NCBI RefSeq assembly: GCF_001277215.2
Contig: NZ_CP013940.1
Span: 372,001-436,000 of the forward strand
Length of the DNA: 64,000 nt
Direction: 5' to 3'
Source: Cronobacter malonaticus LMG 23826
GTDB taxonomy: Bacteria; Pseudomonadota; Gammaproteobacteria; Enterobacterales; Enterobacteriaceae
The notes beneath the pieces are model-generated. The model had not been told where the DNA came from, did not search any database, and worked only from the letters and a program-made list of their open reading frames with translations. Every line of letters starts with the position of its first letter. Positions within the stretch are counted from its first letter, which is position 1. Shown here piece after piece: positions 40,530 through 52,060 of this stretch. Position numbers and translations under genes: made by a program.

Positions 40530-40750
40530 CAGGCAGGTCCTTTTTTTCAGAGCGAAGCCACAAAAGTTTATGTATCTATCGTTTGTTGCTTACAAAAATG
40601 TGAATCCTGCCAGAAAAACGGGCAGGGAAACCGGAATCGCTTCACAGATAGCGGAACAAGACGCAATGCGATATAAAAATCATATCGATAAAACAAGGTG
40701 TTAAATCCGCAGCCGGGACGGACTGCGAAACGAGAAAGAGGTGGATGACA

Positions 40751-41494
40751 ATGTTAGAACAGATTTGCCAACTGGCGCGCGAAGCCGGCAGTGCCATCAT
40801 GGAAGTCTACGAGGGTCACAAACCGCTGGAAGCCACCCAAAAGGTTGATGATTCGCCGGTGACGGCGGCGGATATCGCAGCGCACGCGGTGATTGTCGCC
40901 GGGCTAAAAGCGCTGACGCCGCAGGTGCCAGTGCTCTCCGAAGAAGATCCGCCAGGCTGGGACGTGCGCCAGCACTGGCAGCGCTACTGGCTGGTGGACC
41001 CGCTCGACGGCACAAAAGAGTTTCTCAAGCGCAACGGCGAATTCACCGTCAATATCGCGCTGATTGAAGACGGTAAGCCGGTGCTCGGCGTGGTCTACGC
41101 ACCGGTGCTGAATGTGATGTACAGCGCGGCGGAAGGCAAGGCGTGGAAAGAAGAGTGCGGCGTGCGCAAGCAGATCCAGGTGCGCGACGCGCGTCCGCCG
41201 CGCGTGGTGATAAGCCGCTCCCACGGCGATAACGCCGAATTGCAGGATTATCTGCAACAGCTCGGCGAACACCAGACCACGTCCGTGGGCTCGTCGCTGA
41301 AGTTCTGCCTGGTGGCGGAAGGGGAGGCGCAGCTTTATCCGCGCTTCGGGCTGACGAATATCTGGGATACGGCGGCAGGCCACGCCGTGGCGGTCGCCGC
41401 CGGGGCGCAGGTTCACGACTGGCAGGGCAAAACGCTCGATTACACGCCGCGTGAATCGTTCCTGAACCCCAGCTTCCGGGTCACTATTTACTGA
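40751..41494 (+). CDS. cysQ: 3'(2'),5'-bisphosphate nucleotidase CysQ
   Basis: A Mg-dependent, lithium-sensitive phosphatase that removes pAp made during sulfate assimilation. The protein has 247 aa and starts [13 protein letters not shown]; an ATG two codons upstream (40745) is closer to the RBS GAGG and also possible. The inositol-monophosphatase motifs are [15 protein letters not shown] and [12 protein letters not shown]. Its 3' end overlaps the convergent ytfJ by 11 nt. Confidence 0.96.
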   Translation: MLEQICQLAREAGSAIMEVYEGHKPLEATQKVDDSPVTAADIAAHAVIVAGLKALTPQVPVLSEEDPPGWDVRQHWQRYWLVDPLDGTKEFLKRNGEFTVNIALIEDGKPVLGVVYAPVLNVMYSAAEGKAWKEECGVRKQIQVRDARPPRVVISRSHGDNAELQDYLQQLGEHQTTSVGSSLKFCLVAEGEAQLYPRFGLTNIWDTAAGHAVAVAAGAQVHDWQGKTLDYTPRESFLNPSFRVTIY

Positions 41495-42041
41495 GTAACT
41501 GTTGCAGCAGGTTCATGACCTGCTGCACTTCTTCCTGCGTCAGGCCGCCATCTTTCGCGTACCGTACGCGCCCGTCTTTATCCAGCACCACAATCGCCGA
41601 GCTTCCCGGCTCCAGCTGCCAGGCTTTTTGCGCCACGCCGTTGCTGTCGACGATAAACTGCGACCACGGATACTGCTGTTTATTGCTCTCAATGCTGTTG
41701 CGAACAAACATGCCGGTACCGGGAATGGCGTCGTCGCTGTTCACAATCGTTGTGGTCTGGTAGCGGTCGTGCGGAAATTTCGCGGCTTTGATGGCTTCAA
41801 TCAGCCCCGCGTTTTTCTCTTTCGCCGAGGTGCGTCCGGCAATATGTTGCAGCACTCGCACTTTTCCAGGTAACTGCGCGCTGTTCCAGTTTTTGTAGCT
41901 AAACTGATCTTTATCCAGCATCAGTTCGCCTTTGTCGTTAATGCCGATGGGCGGCACGCGGTCGTTCTCTTTGAAATTGTGTGCCGAGGCCATCAGCGGC
42001 AGCAGCAGGCAGCTTAGCGCCAGCATTCCGCGCAGGGTCAT
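41484..42041 (-). CDS. ytfJ: Periplasmic thioredoxin-fold protein YtfJ
   Basis: A 185-aa secreted protein with signal peptide [20 protein letters not shown] and a predicted thioredoxin-like fold ([31 protein letters not shown]...[29 protein letters not shown]). No CXXC is present, so it is not an oxidoreductase of the usual kind. It matches E. coli YtfJ closely. Upstream in-frame codons to 42080 are rejected because GGAG precedes the chosen ATG. Function is unknown. Confidence 0.9.
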   Translation of the reverse strand: MTLRGMLALSCLLLPLMASAHNFKENDRVPPIGINDKGELMLDKDQFSYKNWNSAQLPGKVRVLQHIAGRTSAKEKNAGLIEAIKAAKFPHDRYQTTTIVNSDDAIPGTGMFVRNSIESNKQQYPWSQFIVDSNGVAQKAWQLEPGSSAIVVLDKDGRVRYAKDGGLTQEEVQQVMNLLQQLLSK

Positions 42042-42368
42042 AGGTGGCTCCTTCTTCAATTTTGCAGGTGATCGGACCACTTGGGCCCATTGCTTTTTAG
42101 CTTAATTGTTAATTTTCTGTTTTCACGCAACCAGAGTGCCAGTTTGCGGGCGAACGCACAGAACCCGTGAAAAAAAGTGGCATTCTCCTGCGCTCCTTCG
42201 AGTTTTGAAAAGAATATTCTGAAAGAATGTAATAAAAGCGTAAATAAAGTCAGGCAGAGTGGGTGCTCCCGAACTTCTGGTCTATAGTCATCTGGCAACA
42301 AATTTTGCGTCTTAATCATGATGGTCCAAATGTGGTACCACGAGGGCGTAATTCAGCAGGAGAGAACA
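42042..42368. other. Intergenic region between ytfJ and ytfK
   Basis: A 327-nt gap between divergent genes, AT-rich in its middle part (42080-42120 and 42200-42250). It should hold both promoters. A TATAGT (42283-42288) could be the ytfK -10, though no good -35 lies 17 nt upstream. I find no gene, tRNA or strong hairpin in it. E. coli ytfK responds to phosphate starvation; I could not identify a convincing Pho box. Confidence 0.6.
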
Positions 42369-42575
42369 ATGAAAATTTTCCAACGTTACAACCCGCTTCA
42401 GGTGGCGAAGTACGTGAAGATCCTGTTTCGTGGACGGTTGTATATCAAGGATGTTGGCGCTTTCGAGTTCGATAAAGGCAAAATCCTCGTCCCGAAAGTG
42501 AAGGACAAACAGCACTACTCCGTCATGTCCGAAGTCAACCGTCAGGTTATGCGCCTCCAGACCGAGATGGCGTAA
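42369..42575 (+). CDS. ytfK: YtfK (SHIELD), stimulator of SpoT-dependent (p)ppGpp synthesis
   Basis: A 68-aa cytoplasmic protein, [20 protein letters not shown] at the start and [14 protein letters not shown] at the end, almost identical to E. coli. YtfK has been shown there to bind SpoT and shift it towards (p)ppGpp synthesis under phosphate or fatty-acid starvation. The RBS AGGAGAG lies 8 nt before the ATG; the longer frame starting at 42318 is not used. Confidence 0.93.
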   Translation: MKIFQRYNPLQVAKYVKILFRGRLYIKDVGAFEFDKGKILVPKVKDKQHYSVMSEVNRQVMRLQTEMA

Positions 42576-42604
42576 CGACAGCGTTGTATGTATGCAGTAA
42601 GACA

Positions 42605-42625
42605 AACGGCCCCGATGGGGCCGTT
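42605..42625. terminator. Bidirectional terminator between ytfK and ytfL
   Basis: AACGGCCCC / GGGGCCGTT with a 3-nt loop lies between the convergent genes. The following T-run is short (AGTGTTTTG), so it may work in both directions with moderate strength. Confidence 0.75.
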
Positions 42626-42638
42626 AGTGTTTTGAGGC

Positions 42639-43970
42639 TCAGGCGGCGTTCTGCTCGTCTGGCAGTTTAGGCGTCAGCACACCCGGCTTGTTGTCGATGC
42701 GCGTCACCAGCAACTGGTCGATGCGGTAGTTATCGATATCCACCACTTCAAACTTATACCCGGAGAATTTCACCGCGTCGGTGCGTTTCGGGATCTTGCG
42801 CAGCATAAACATCATAAAGCCGCCGATGGTTTCGTAGTTGCCGGACTGCGGGAACTCGTCAATATCCAGCACACGCATGACGTCGTCGATCGGCGTGCCG
42901 CCGTCAATCAGCCAGGAGTTCTCGTCGCGCGCGACGATCTGCTCTTCCAGCCCCTGACCGACCAGGTCGCCCATCAGCGTGGTCATCACGTCGTTCAGCG
43001 TGATAAGCCCCACCACCAGCGCATACTCGTTCATGATAACCGCGAAGTCTTCACCGGCCGTTTTGAAGCTTTCCAGCGCCTCGGAGAGCGTCAGCGTATC
43101 CGGCACGATAAGCGTGTTGCGGATCTGTACGCCGCTGGTCAGCGCCAGGCTCTGGTTGGCCAGCACGCGGTTCAGCAGGTCTTTGGAATCGACATAACCG
43201 ATGATGTGGTCGATATCCTGATTGCAGACCAGGAACTTGGAGTGCGGATGCTCCGCCACTTTGTTCTTCAGGCTCTGCTCATCTTCATGCAGATCGAACC
43301 AGACGATGTTTTCGCGTGAGGTCATGGAGGACGGCACGGTGCGCGACTCCAGCTCAAACACGTTTTCGATAAGCTCGTGCTCCTGTTTGCGCAGGACGCC
43401 CGCGAGCGCACCGGCTTCCACCACCGCGTAGATATCATCAGAAGTGATGTCATCTTTGCGCACCATCGGCAGCTTGAAGATGCGGAAAATCACATTCGCC
43501 ATGCCGTTAAAGAACCACACCAGTGGGCGGAAGATGAACAGACAGAAACGCATCGGGTTGATGATGCGCAAAGCCACGGCTTCTGGCGCAATCATACCGA
43601 TGCGTTTCGGGGTCAGGTCGGCAAAGAGAATGAACAGGCTGGTGACGAGCGTAAAGGAGAGGATAAAGCTCACCTGCTCGGCGGCCTCAGGGGAAATAAA
43701 CCGCACCAGCAGGGTGTAGAACGCCGGAGAAAACGCCGCATCACCCACGATACCGCCAAGAATGGCGACGGCGTTCAGGCCAATCTGCACCACGGTAAAG
43801 AAGGTGCCGGGGTTTTCCTGCATCTTCAGCACCCGTTGGGCGTTGATGTTGCCGTCATCGGCCAGCAGCTTGAGTTTGATTTTACGGGAGGCGGCAAGTG
43901 AGATCTCGGAAAGCGAGAAAAAGGAGCTGACGCCAATGAGACAAAGTATCAGTAAAATACTGTTTAACAT
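42639..43970 (-). CDS. paeA: CNNM/CorC-family membrane protein PaeA (YtfL)
   Basis: An inner-membrane protein of 443 aa. A DUF21/CNNM domain with four hydrophobic helices (about 1-190) carries the FFSLSEISLAASRKIKLK motif. Two CBS domains (about 205-330; HSKFLVCNQDIDHIIGYVDSKDLL, DFAVIMNEYALVVGLITLNDVMTTLMGDLVG) and a C-terminal CorC_HlyC domain (WLIDGGTPIDDVMRVLDI) follow. The E. coli and Salmonella protein is required for export of cadaverine and putrescine in stationary phase. Confidence 0.93.
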   Translation of the reverse strand: MLNSILLILCLIGVSSFFSLSEISLAASRKIKLKLLADDGNINAQRVLKMQENPGTFFTVVQIGLNAVAILGGIVGDAAFSPAFYTLLVRFISPEAAEQVSFILSFTLVTSLFILFADLTPKRIGMIAPEAVALRIINPMRFCLFIFRPLVWFFNGMANVIFRIFKLPMVRKDDITSDDIYAVVEAGALAGVLRKQEHELIENVFELESRTVPSSMTSRENIVWFDLHEDEQSLKNKVAEHPHSKFLVCNQDIDHIIGYVDSKDLLNRVLANQSLALTSGVQIRNTLIVPDTLTLSEALESFKTAGEDFAVIMNEYALVVGLITLNDVMTTLMGDLVGQGLEEQIVARDENSWLIDGGTPIDDVMRVLDIDEFPQSGNYETIGGFMMFMLRKIPKRTDAVKFSGYKFEVVDIDNYRIDQLLVTRIDNKPGVLTPKLPDEQNAA

Positions 43971-44131
43971 ATCTTATCCAGCCATCGCCGGATCCTCGGA
44001 AGGGAAGTTGATTATTGTGTGAAAACACGGTGAACGCAGGTCTGTAGAGAAGGAGGCCTGCAAATTCAAAGGGTAGTATAGCGTAAGCCCCTGCGGGGCT
44101 GCCAGAGGGCTTGCGCAACGGGTGAAGAAAG

Positions 44132-44163
44132 CGCCCGCCGCGCGGAGAAGCGGCGGCGGGGCG
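44132..44163 (-). terminator. Hairpin terminator after the DUF1996 gene
   Basis: CGCCCGCCGC and GCGGCGGCGGGGCG form a long GC stem with an 8-nt loop. On the minus strand it is followed by TTTCTTC. A smaller hairpin AGCCCC-TGC-GGGGCT lies at 44086-44100. Confidence 0.6.
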
Positions 44164-44168
44164 AAGTA

Positions 44169-45583
44169 TCAGATTTCTGGCGTGGTCTTATACGCCGAGA
44201 GCATCAGCAGCAGGTTTTCTTTAGTGCCGGCGGGGTTGAACGTGTAGTTATTGTTCTTACGGTCACCGCCGATATACCAGGCGATCTCGGTTTTCCCTGC
44301 GGCCAGCGCGGCCCGCACGGCTTTATCGACATCCACGTAGCGATAGTCCCGTTCCTTTCCGGTATACATAATGCCATCGGAGAGGTAATTACAGCCCGGG
44401 CGGTTATTCCACGTCACCGTATGCTCATCCCACTTCGTGTCGGTCGGATAGAAAAACACCTGATCGGCGCCGTCGGCGTTTCTGCCGCCGTAGATACGAA
44501 CCTCATATTTAAACAGCGCCGCGTCAGCCTCTGAGTAACCTTCCGGCAGCGGCGGGATGGTGAATTTTACCAGCGACATGATCTCTTTATTAGCGGTGCG
44601 CCCGCCGTTGCGCCAGTCATCCTGGACCTGCAACACGGTGTCGTCACCAAAATTGCGGCCCGGCTCCGCGCTGCTGACATACGTATCGGCGCTGGCGCGC
44701 GTGTAGCTGAACGGCACTTTCACACCGCAGTCCATATTGTTATTCATACACTCGTCGGTCATAAACTGCGCCGACTCCACCGACCAGCCGTTCATAAAGT
44801 CGCCGTGCGCGGTGTAGATGCTGCCCCATTTTTCTATGCGCGTTTCGCCATCCATCTGCGGGTCCATCGACAGCTCGATTTTTGCGGTATCCAGTGAGGT
44901 GATTTGCGGCAACACCCAGGCGACGTTCATATTGACCGTCGGGATCTTCACCGGAAATTCCGCCGGACACGCGCCCGCGTCGTTCGTATAGGTGGCGTTC
45001 ATCCTGCCACGTACTGGTTTGAGGTTGACGCCATCCCAGCAGTTCGGGAACTGGATGCCGATATTAACTGCACCGCGTCGCCTTTTTCGCGCAGCCCGCA
45101 CACTTCGCCCGCCGTATTGGTATAACCCTTGCCGTTTCCGCACAGGAACGTGATACGCCGGTTCGGGCCGGTACCGTGGTGATCGCCCGCCAGCAGTTCC
45201 AGCCCGAGCGGGAAGGGCGTCAGCGGATATTTATCGACGTTGGTGCTCTGGTAATAGGTTTTCTGGTAGGCGGGCTTCACGATCTGCCCATCGGGCAGTT
45301 TCATGGTGGGTGCCCACCAGGCGGAGCTGTCCGCTTTGTTGTCGCAGGTGGTTTCCGGCTGATTTCGCAGCCGGACATAGTCGGTATAAGCGTCGGTATG
45401 GGTATTGCCGAAGAAGTCATGCAGCATGGCATGGTTCGGCATACCGTACATCATGATGGCGTCGTCGCCTGCGGTGTGATGATAAGCGCAAACCGCGTGC
45501 GCCTGGGGGCCAGCCCAGGCGGAAAAAGCGCTAAGACCGGTAATTACCGGGATCAACGAGCGTAACAGCGTGGTGGGTTTCAT
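44169..45583 (-). pseudogene. Secreted DUF1996 protein, disrupted by one frameshift
   Basis: Signal peptide MKPTTLLRSLIPVITGLSAFSAWA (ATG at 45583, GGAG upstream) leads into a DUF1996 N-terminal half up to REKGDAVQ. The homologous continuation NIGIQFPNCWDGVNLK lies in the frame reached by moving back one base. The total 1415 nt becomes 471 codons plus stop if one base is restored between about 45065 and 45095. The second half has a DNRLRE/CBM-like beta-sandwich (YVSSAEPGRNFGDDTVLQV...TWNNRPGC). Either a true mutation, a sequencing error, or recoding. The family function is unknown. Confidence 0.8.
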
Positions 45584-45688
45584 GGTATGTCTCCGTAACC
45601 AGGGTCGGTTGAGGCATACCACGGGCGCGCTGCTTAGCGCCTCTCATCACTTATCACAAATCCAGATAAAACGATGAATGATAAATTG

Positions 45689-46327
45689 TTACGCTTCAGG
45701 CGGCAGGCAGACCCCGATGCCGCCGATGCCGCAGTAGCCGTACGGATTTTTATGCAGATACTGCTGATGCTCGTCTTCGGCGTAGTAGAACGGTTTTGCC
45801 GGGGCGATTTCCGTGGTGATGTGGCGATAGTCGCCTGCCGCCTCCATCGCCGCGCGGAACCGTTCGAGGCTCGCCTGCGCTGCCGCTTCTTGCTCAGGCG
45901 TTAGCGGGTAAATCGCCGAACGGTATTGCGTCCCGACATCATTGCCCTGACGCATGCCCTGCGCCGGATCGTGGTTTTCCCAGAACACCTGCAACAGCTG
46001 TTCGTAGCTGATGACTTTCGGGTCATACACCACGCGTACCGCTTCGGCGTGTCCCGTCTGGCCGCTGCAGACTTCGCGGTAGGTCGGGTTTGGCGTATAG
46101 CCGCCGGTATAGCCCGCCGCGGTGCTGTAAACGCCCGGCAGCGCCCAGAAGAGCCGTTCGACGCCCCAGAAGCAGCCCATCGCGAACAGCGCGACCTCCA
46201 TCCCTTCCGGCACATTGGTCATTGAGTGGCCGGTCACGGTATGTAATGCCGCTACCGGCATACGTGTGTTACGTCCCGGTAGTGCTTCTTCTTCTGTAAT
46301 CATCTGTTTCTTATCAAAAAAACTCAT
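45689..46327 (-). CDS. msrA: Peptide methionine-(S)-sulfoxide reductase MsrA
   Basis: Repairs oxidised methionine in proteins, using thioredoxin. The 212-aa protein has the E. coli length. The catalytic motif GCFWG is followed by [23 protein letters not shown] and HAEAV. The resolving cysteines are in the tail [22 protein letters not shown] precedes the ATG. Divergent from tamA. Confidence 0.97.
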   Translation of the reverse strand: MSFFDKKQMITEEEALPGRNTRMPVAALHTVTGHSMTNVPEGMEVALFAMGCFWGVERLFWALPGVYSTAAGYTGGYTPNPTYREVCSGQTGHAEAVRVVYDPKVISYEQLLQVFWENHDPAQGMRQGNDVGTQYRSAIYPLTPEQEAAAQASLERFRAAMEAAGDYRHITTEIAPAKPFYYAEDEHQQYLHKNPYGYCGIGGIGVCLPPEA

Positions 46328-46551
46328 GGCGCCGACCTCCTGAAAAATGTTGCGCGTGCAAATTCTCGCCTGCAGTTGTCACGAAGCGGCTCTTTGCCCA
46401 CAATAAACCTCTTAAATGCGACTAAATTAAACATAAGAAATATTTGGGTGATCGTCTTCATTTCAACTCCATTTACCGGAGTTTTATCAGGCCGCGGAGC
46501 GGCATCAGGTTTCCTCCCAGGGGTGGGAATAAGGGATATTCAGGAGAAAAC

Positions 46552-48285
46552 GTGCCATTAATCCGTAACTTGTGCTGGGCCACGCTGCTGGTGGCGAGCG
46601 CCTCGACCGCTGCGCCCGTCCGTTTGCAGGTAGAAGGGTTGACCGGCGCGCTGCAAAAAAACGTCCGCGCTCAGCTTTCCACGATTCAGACGGATGAAGT
46701 CACGCCGGACCGCCGCTTTCGCGCGCGCGTCGATGACGCCATCCGCAACGGGCTGAAAGCGCTGGGCTATTACGAGCCGACTATCGATTTCGAACTGCGC
46801 GAACCGCCGCCGGGCGGGCGTCGCCAGGTGTTGCTGGCGCGGGTTAACGCGGGCAAACCGGTACTTATCGCCGGCACGAATGTGATTCTGCGCGGCGGCG
46901 CGCGCGACGATAAAGAGTATCTGGCGCTGCTGAAAAAGCGCCCCGCTATCGGCACAGTGCTGAACCATAACGACTATGACAGCTTCAAAAAGGGGCTGAC
47001 CAGCCTGGCGCTGCGCCGCGGTTATTTCGACAGCGAATATAAAAAAAGCCAGCTTGGCGTTTCGGTGGAGCGCCGCGAGGCGTTCTGGGATATCGACTAC
47101 GACAGCGGTCAGCGTTATCGCTTCGGCGATGTCACTTTCAGCGGCTCGCAGATCCGCGAAGAGTATCTGCAAAACCTCGTGCCGTTTAAAAAGGGCGACT
47201 ATTACCAGTCAAGCGACGTGGCGGAGCTGAGCCGCCGTTTATCCGCGACCGGCTGGTTTAACTCGGTCGTCGTGGCACCGGAATTTGAAAAATCCCGTAA
47301 GACTAAAGTGCTGCCGCTGCGGGGCGTGGTCTCGCCGCGCATTAAAAATACCGTCGAAGTGGGCGCAGGCTACTCGACTGACGTCGGACCGCGTCTTAAA
47401 GCGAGCTGGCGCAAGCCGTGGATCAACTCTTACGGCCACAGCCTGACCACCTCGGCCAGTATCTCCGCGCCGGAACAGCAGCTTGATTTTAGCTACAAAG
47501 TACCGCTGCTGAAGAACCCGCTGGAGCAATATTATCTGGTGCAGGGCGGCTTTAAGCGCACCGATCTCAACGATACCGAAGCCGACTCCACCACGCTTGC
47601 CGTTTCCCGCTACTGGGATCTCACAAGCGGCTGGCAGCGCGCTATTAACCTGCGCTGGAGTCTGGATCACTTTACCCAGGCCAACGTCACCCATACCACC
47701 ATGCTGCTCTATCCTGGCGTGATGTTAAGCCGCACCCGTTCGCGCGGCGGCCTGATGCCGACCTGGGGCGATTCACAGCGTTATTCCATCGACTACTCTG
47801 ACTCCGCCTGGGGCTCGGATGTCGATTTCGTGGTGTTGCAGGCGCAAAACGTCTGGATCCGCACGCTCTATGACAAGCATCGCTTTATGGCGCGCGGCAA
47901 CCTTGGCTGGATTGAAACGAACGATTTCGATCGCGTGCCGCCGGATCTGCGTTTCTTCGCGGGCGGTGACCGCAGCATCCGCGGCTATAAATACAAATCG
48001 ATTTCGCCTGAAAACGACGACGGTAAGCTGACCGGTGCCTCAAAACTCGCCACCGGTTCGCTGGAGTATCAGTACAACGTGACCGGAAAATGGTGGGGCG
48101 CGGTGTTTGTTGATTCCGGCGAAGCCGTCAACGATATCAAACAAAGCAATTTCAAAACCGGCGCGGGCGTCGGGGTGCGCTGGCAGTCGCCGGTCGGGCC
48201 GATTAAGCTCGATTTCGCGGTGCCCGTTGGCGACAAAGAGGAGCATGGTTTGCAGTTTTACATCGGTCTGGGGCCTGAATTATGA
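46552..48285 (+). CDS. tamA: Translocation and assembly module outer-membrane protein TamA
   Basis: An Omp85-family outer-membrane protein that works with TamB in moving proteins or lipids across the periplasm. From the GTG at 46552 (AGGAG upstream) it has 577 aa, the E. coli length; in-frame codons from 46444 are upstream of the signal peptide. Three POTRA domains (about 22-265) precede a 16-strand barrel that ends [29 protein letters not shown]. The Omp85 loop-6 motif appears as [14 protein letters not shown]. It overlaps tamB by 4 nt. Confidence 0.96.
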   Translation: MPLIRNLCWATLLVASASTAAPVRLQVEGLTGALQKNVRAQLSTIQTDEVTPDRRFRARVDDAIRNGLKALGYYEPTIDFELREPPPGGRRQVLLARVNAGKPVLIAGTNVILRGGARDDKEYLALLKKRPAIGTVLNHNDYDSFKKGLTSLALRRGYFDSEYKKSQLGVSVERREAFWDIDYDSGQRYRFGDVTFSGSQIREEYLQNLVPFKKGDYYQSSDVAELSRRLSATGWFNSVVVAPEFEKSRKTKVLPLRGVVSPRIKNTVEVGAGYSTDVGPRLKASWRKPWINSYGHSLTTSASISAPEQQLDFSYKVPLLKNPLEQYYLVQGGFKRTDLNDTEADSTTLAVSRYWDLTSGWQRAINLRWSLDHFTQANVTHTTMLLYPGVMLSRTRSRGGLMPTWGDSQRYSIDYSDSAWGSDVDFVVLQAQNVWIRTLYDKHRFMARGNLGWIETNDFDRVPPDLRFFAGGDRSIRGYKYKSISPENDDGKLTGASKLATGSLEYQYNVTGKWWGAVFVDSGEAVNDIKQSNFKTGAGVGVRWQSPVGPIKLDFAVPVGDKEEHGLQFYIGLGPEL

Positions 48286-51200
48286 GTCGTATGAAAAAAA
48301 TCAGCCTCGCCGTTCTTGCCGTTATTGTGCTGCTTATCGCGACCGTTGGCTTTCTGGTGGGCACCACGACGGGTTTACACCTGGTTTTCAACGCCGCTAA
48401 CCGCTGGGTGCCGGGGCTGGATATTGGCCGCGTCACAGGCGGCTGGCGCGACCTGACTATTACCTCGTTGCGTTACCAGCAGCCGGGTGTGGACGTTAAC
48501 GCCGGCGAAATCCATCTTTCCGTGAAGCTCGCCTGCCTGCGTGACAGCAGCCTGTGCGTGAATGATTTCTCGCTGAAAGATATCAACGTGGTCGTCGATA
48601 CCAAAAAAATGCCGCCTGCGGAGAAAGTGGAAGAAGAAGAGAGCGGGCCGCTTGACCTCTCCACGCCGTACCCAATCACGCTGAGCCGGGCGGCGTTGCA
48701 TAACGTCAACATTAAAATCGACGATACGCTGGTGTCGGTGATGGATTTCAGTTCGGGCCTCGCCTGGGAGAGCCGCAACCTGACGCTCAAACCGACCTCT
48801 TTACAGGGGCTGCTGATTGCGCTGCCCAAAGCGGCGGACGTGGCGCAGGAAGAGGTGATCGAGCCGAAGGTGAATAACCCGCAGCCGCAGGAGAAACCGC
48901 TCGGCGAGACGCTGCGCGAGCTGTTCTCTAAGCCTGTGCTGCCGGAGATGGCCGATGTGCATCTGCCGCTCAACCTGACGGTGGAAAATTTTCATGGCGA
49001 ACAGCTGCGCCTGACCGGCGACACCGATATCACGGTCAGTAATCTGCTGTTGAAAATCAGCAGCGTGGATGGCGTTACGAAGCTCGACACGCTGGATATC
49101 GATTCGAATCAGGGCACGGTTAACGCCACCGGCAGCGCGGAGCTACGCAACAACTGGCCGGTCGATATTACGCTTAACAGCACGCTGAACGTGGAGCCGC
49201 TCAAAGGCGAGAAAGTGAAGCTCAAAGTGGGCGGCGCGCTGCGCGAGCAGCTGGAGTTCGGCGTGAACCTTTCCGGCCCGGTGGATGTGGTGCTGCGCGG
49301 GCAGACGAAACTTGCCGAAGCGGGGCTGCCGCTCAATCTGGATATTACCAGCGAGCAGCTCTACTGGCCGCTGACTGGCCCGAAACAGTATCAGGCTGAC
49401 GATCTTAAACTGAAGCTTTCCGGCAAAATGACCGACTACGCGCTGTCGTTCCGTACCGCCGTGAAAGGCGATCAGCTGCCGCCTGCCACCATTACGCTTG
49501 ACGGCAAAGGCAACGAACAGCAGATCAACATCGATAAGCTGGACGTCGCGGCGCTGCAGGGCCACACCACGCTGACCGCGCTGCTCGACTGGCAGCAGGC
49601 CATTAGCTGGCGCGGCGAACTGGCGCTGAAAGGCATTAACACCGCGAAGCAGTACCCGGAGTGGCCGTCAAAGCTCGACGGGCTGATGAAGCTACGCGGC
49701 AGTCTCTATGGCGGCACCTGGCAGCTCGACGTGCCGGAGCTGAAGCTTGCGGGCAACGTCAAACAGAACAAGGTGAAAGTTGACGGGCAGCTTAAGGGCA
49801 ATAGCTATCTTCAGTGGACCATTCCCGGCCTGCATCTCGAGCTTGGGCGCAATAAAGCGGACGTGAAAGGCGAGCTTGGCGTTAAAGATCTGGCGCTGGA
49901 TGCGACGATTGACGCGCCGGCGCTGGATAACGCGCTGCCGGGGCTTGGCGGCACGGCGAAAGGACTCGTGAAAATCCGCGGTAACGTTGAGGCGCCGGAA
50001 CTCAACGCTGACGTCACCGCACGCAACCTGCGCTGGCAGGAACTCTCCGTCGCGCAGGTGCGCCTGCTTGGCGATGTGAAATCCACCGATCAGATCGGCG
50101 GCTCGCTGGATCTGCGCGTCGAGCGCCTGGTGCAGGGCGATATTAACCTGCGTCTGATTACGCTTGCGGCCAAAGGCAACGAGAAGTCACACCAGATGGC
50201 GCTGCGCGTGCAGGGCGAACCGGTCTCCGGGCAGCTCGACCTGCGCGGCAGCTTCGATCGCCAGGCGATGCGCTGGCGCGGCGAGATTGATAATACGCGT
50301 TTCGCCACGCCAGTTGGCCCGTGGGCGTTGAGCCGCGCGCTGACGCTCGACTATCGCGGCCAGGAGCAGAAAATCGCCATCGGCCCGCACTGCTGGCGCA
50401 ACCCAAACGCCGAGCTGTGCGTGCCGCAAACCATCGATGCGGGCGCGACCGGCCGGGCGCAGGTGAACCTCAACCGTTTCGATCTCGCCATGATCAAACC
50501 GTTTATGCCGGAAGAGACCCAGGCGAGTGGGCTTTTCACTGGTAAAGCGGATGTCAGCTGGGATACGACCAAAGAAGGGCTGCCGCAGGGGCAGGTGCAG
50601 CTTGCCGGGCGCGGTGTGCGTGTGACTCAACTGGTAAACGGCAATCCGCTTCTGGTGGCGTTCGACACGCTGAACCTGAACGCGGAGCTGCGCAATAACC
50701 GCGCGCGGCTCAACTGGCTGATTCGTCTGGCGAATAACGGCCAGTTCGACGGTGATATTCAGGTGGCGGATCCGCAGGAGCGCCGCAATCTTTCCGGCAA
50801 TATCAATATCCGTAACTTCTCCCTCGCTATTGCCAACCCGGTCTTTTCGCGCGGTGAGAAAGCGGCAGGTATCCTGAGCGCGAATCTGCGGCTTGGCGGC
50901 AGTGCGCGTCAGCCGCAACTGTTCGGTCAGATGCAGCTTAACGGTGTGGATATCGAAGGCAACTTTATGCCGTTCGATATGCAGCCAAGCCAGCTTGCCA
51001 TGAACTTCAACGGGATGAGTTCGACGCTACAAGGCGTGGTGCGCACGAAGCAGGGCGAAATCGCGCTGGACGGTAACGCCGACTGGAGCCAGATCGATAA
51101 CTGGCGCGCCAGAGTGGCGGCGCGCGGCAGCCGTGTGCGGATCACCGTACCGCCGATGGTGCGCCTGGATGTCTCGCCAGATGTGGTGCTGGAGGCGACG

Positions 51201-52058
51201 CCGAGCCTGATTACGCTCGATGGCCGTGTGGATGTGCCGTGGGCGCGCATCGTGGTTCACGATCTGCCGGAAAGCGCGGTGGGTGTCTCCAGTGATGAAG
51301 TTCTGCTCGATGAAAATCTGAAACCGGAAGAGGAACAGCACGCTTCTATTCCTATTAATAGTAATCTCATCGTTCACGTTGGGAACAACGTGCGGATAGA
51401 TGCTTTTGGGCTGAAGGCGCGTCTCACCGGCGATCTGAAAGTGGCGCAGGATAAACAGGGTCTGGGCCTGAACGGGCAGATCAACATTCCGGAAGGGCGT
51501 TTCCACGCTTACGGCCAGGATCTGCTGGTGCGTAAGGGTGAGCTGCTGTTCTCCGGCCCGCCGGACCGGCCACTCCTGAATATTGAGGCGATTCGTAACC
51601 CTGATGCCACCGAAAACGACGTGATTGCCGGCGTGCGCGTGACCGGCGAGACCGACGAGCCGAAGGTGGAAGTGTTCTCCGACCCGGCGATGTCGCAGCA
51701 GGAGGCGCTCTCTTATCTGCTGCGCGGGCAGGGGCTTGAGAGCGGCCAGAGCGACAGCGACGCCATGACGTCCATGCTAATTGGCCTGGGGGTTGCACAA
51801 AGTGGTCAGGTTGTGGGTAAAATCGGCGAGACGTTTGGCGTAAGCAATCTGGCGCTGGACACCGAAGGGGTGGGCGATTCCTCCCAGGTGGTGGTCAGTG
51901 GCTATGTACTGCCGGGTCTCCAGGTGAAATACGGCGTGGGCATTTTTGACTCGCTGGCGACGCTCACGCTAAGGTATCGCCTGATGCCTAAGCTATATCT
52001 GGAAGCGGTGTCTGGCGTAGATCAGGCACTTGATGTGCTCTATCAGTTTGAGTTTTAG
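48282..52058 (+). CDS. tamB: Translocation and assembly module inner-membrane protein TamB
   Basis: A very large AsmA-like periplasm-spanning protein of 1258 aa, anchored by an N-terminal TM helix (about 5-28). Most of it is predicted to form a long beta-groove suited to carrying phospholipids, with repeated amphipathic strands. The conserved C-terminal DUF490/TamB domain covers about the last 350 residues ([55 protein letters not shown]; ending LDVLYQFEF). The ATGA overlap with tamA suggests coupled translation. Confidence 0.97.
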   Translation: MSRMKKISLAVLAVIVLLIATVGFLVGTTTGLHLVFNAANRWVPGLDIGRVTGGWRDLTITSLRYQQPGVDVNAGEIHLSVKLACLRDSSLCVNDFSLKDINVVVDTKKMPPAEKVEEEESGPLDLSTPYPITLSRAALHNVNIKIDDTLVSVMDFSSGLAWESRNLTLKPTSLQGLLIALPKAADVAQEEVIEPKVNNPQPQEKPLGETLRELFSKPVLPEMADVHLPLNLTVENFHGEQLRLTGDTDITVSNLLLKISSVDGVTKLDTLDIDSNQGTVNATGSAELRNNWPVDITLNSTLNVEPLKGEKVKLKVGGALREQLEFGVNLSGPVDVVLRGQTKLAEAGLPLNLDITSEQLYWPLTGPKQYQADDLKLKLSGKMTDYALSFRTAVKGDQLPPATITLDGKGNEQQINIDKLDVAALQGHTTLTALLDWQQAISWRGELALKGINTAKQYPEWPSKLDGLMKLRGSLYGGTWQLDVPELKLAGNVKQNKVKVDGQLKGNSYLQWTIPGLHLELGRNKADVKGELGVKDLALDATIDAPALDNALPGLGGTAKGLVKIRGNVEAPELNADVTARNLRWQELSVAQVRLLGDVKSTDQIGGSLDLRVERLVQGDINLRLITLAAKGNEKSHQMALRVQGEPVSGQLDLRGSFDRQAMRWRGEIDNTRFATPVGPWALSRALTLDYRGQEQKIAIGPHCWRNPNAELCVPQTIDAGATGRAQVNLNRFDLAMIKPFMPEETQASGLFTGKADVSWDTTKEGLPQGQVQLAGRGVRVTQLVNGNPLLVAFDTLNLNAELRNNRARLNWLIRLANNGQFDGDIQVADPQERRNLSGNINIRNFSLAIANPVFSRGEKAAGILSANLRLGGSARQPQLFGQMQLNGVDIEGNFMPFDMQPSQLAMNFNGMSSTLQGVVRTKQGEIALDGNADWSQIDNWRARVAARGSRVRITVPPMVRLDVSPDVVLEATPSLITLDGRVDVPWARIVVHDLPESAVGVSSDEVLLDENLKPEEEQHASIPINSNLIVHVGNNVRIDAFGLKARLTGDLKVAQDKQGLGLNGQINIPEGRFHAYGQDLLVRKGELLFSGPPDRPLLNIEAIRNPDATENDVIAGVRVTGETDEPKVEVFSDPAMSQQEALSYLLRGQGLESGQSDSDAMTSMLIGLGVAQSGQVVGKIGETFGVSNLALDTEGVGDSSQVVVSGYVLPGLQVKYGVGIFDSLATLTLRYRLMPKLYLEAVSGVDQALDVLYQFEF

Positions 52059-52060
52059 CA

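Noticed and set aside
45085-45095. Programmed -1 frameshift at the A-run in the DUF1996 gene
   Set aside because: In the zero frame the codons are GAA AAA GGC, so the two-tRNA slip would need GAA to re-pair with CGA. It is not a canonical slippery site, and a simple mutation or sequence error is more likely.
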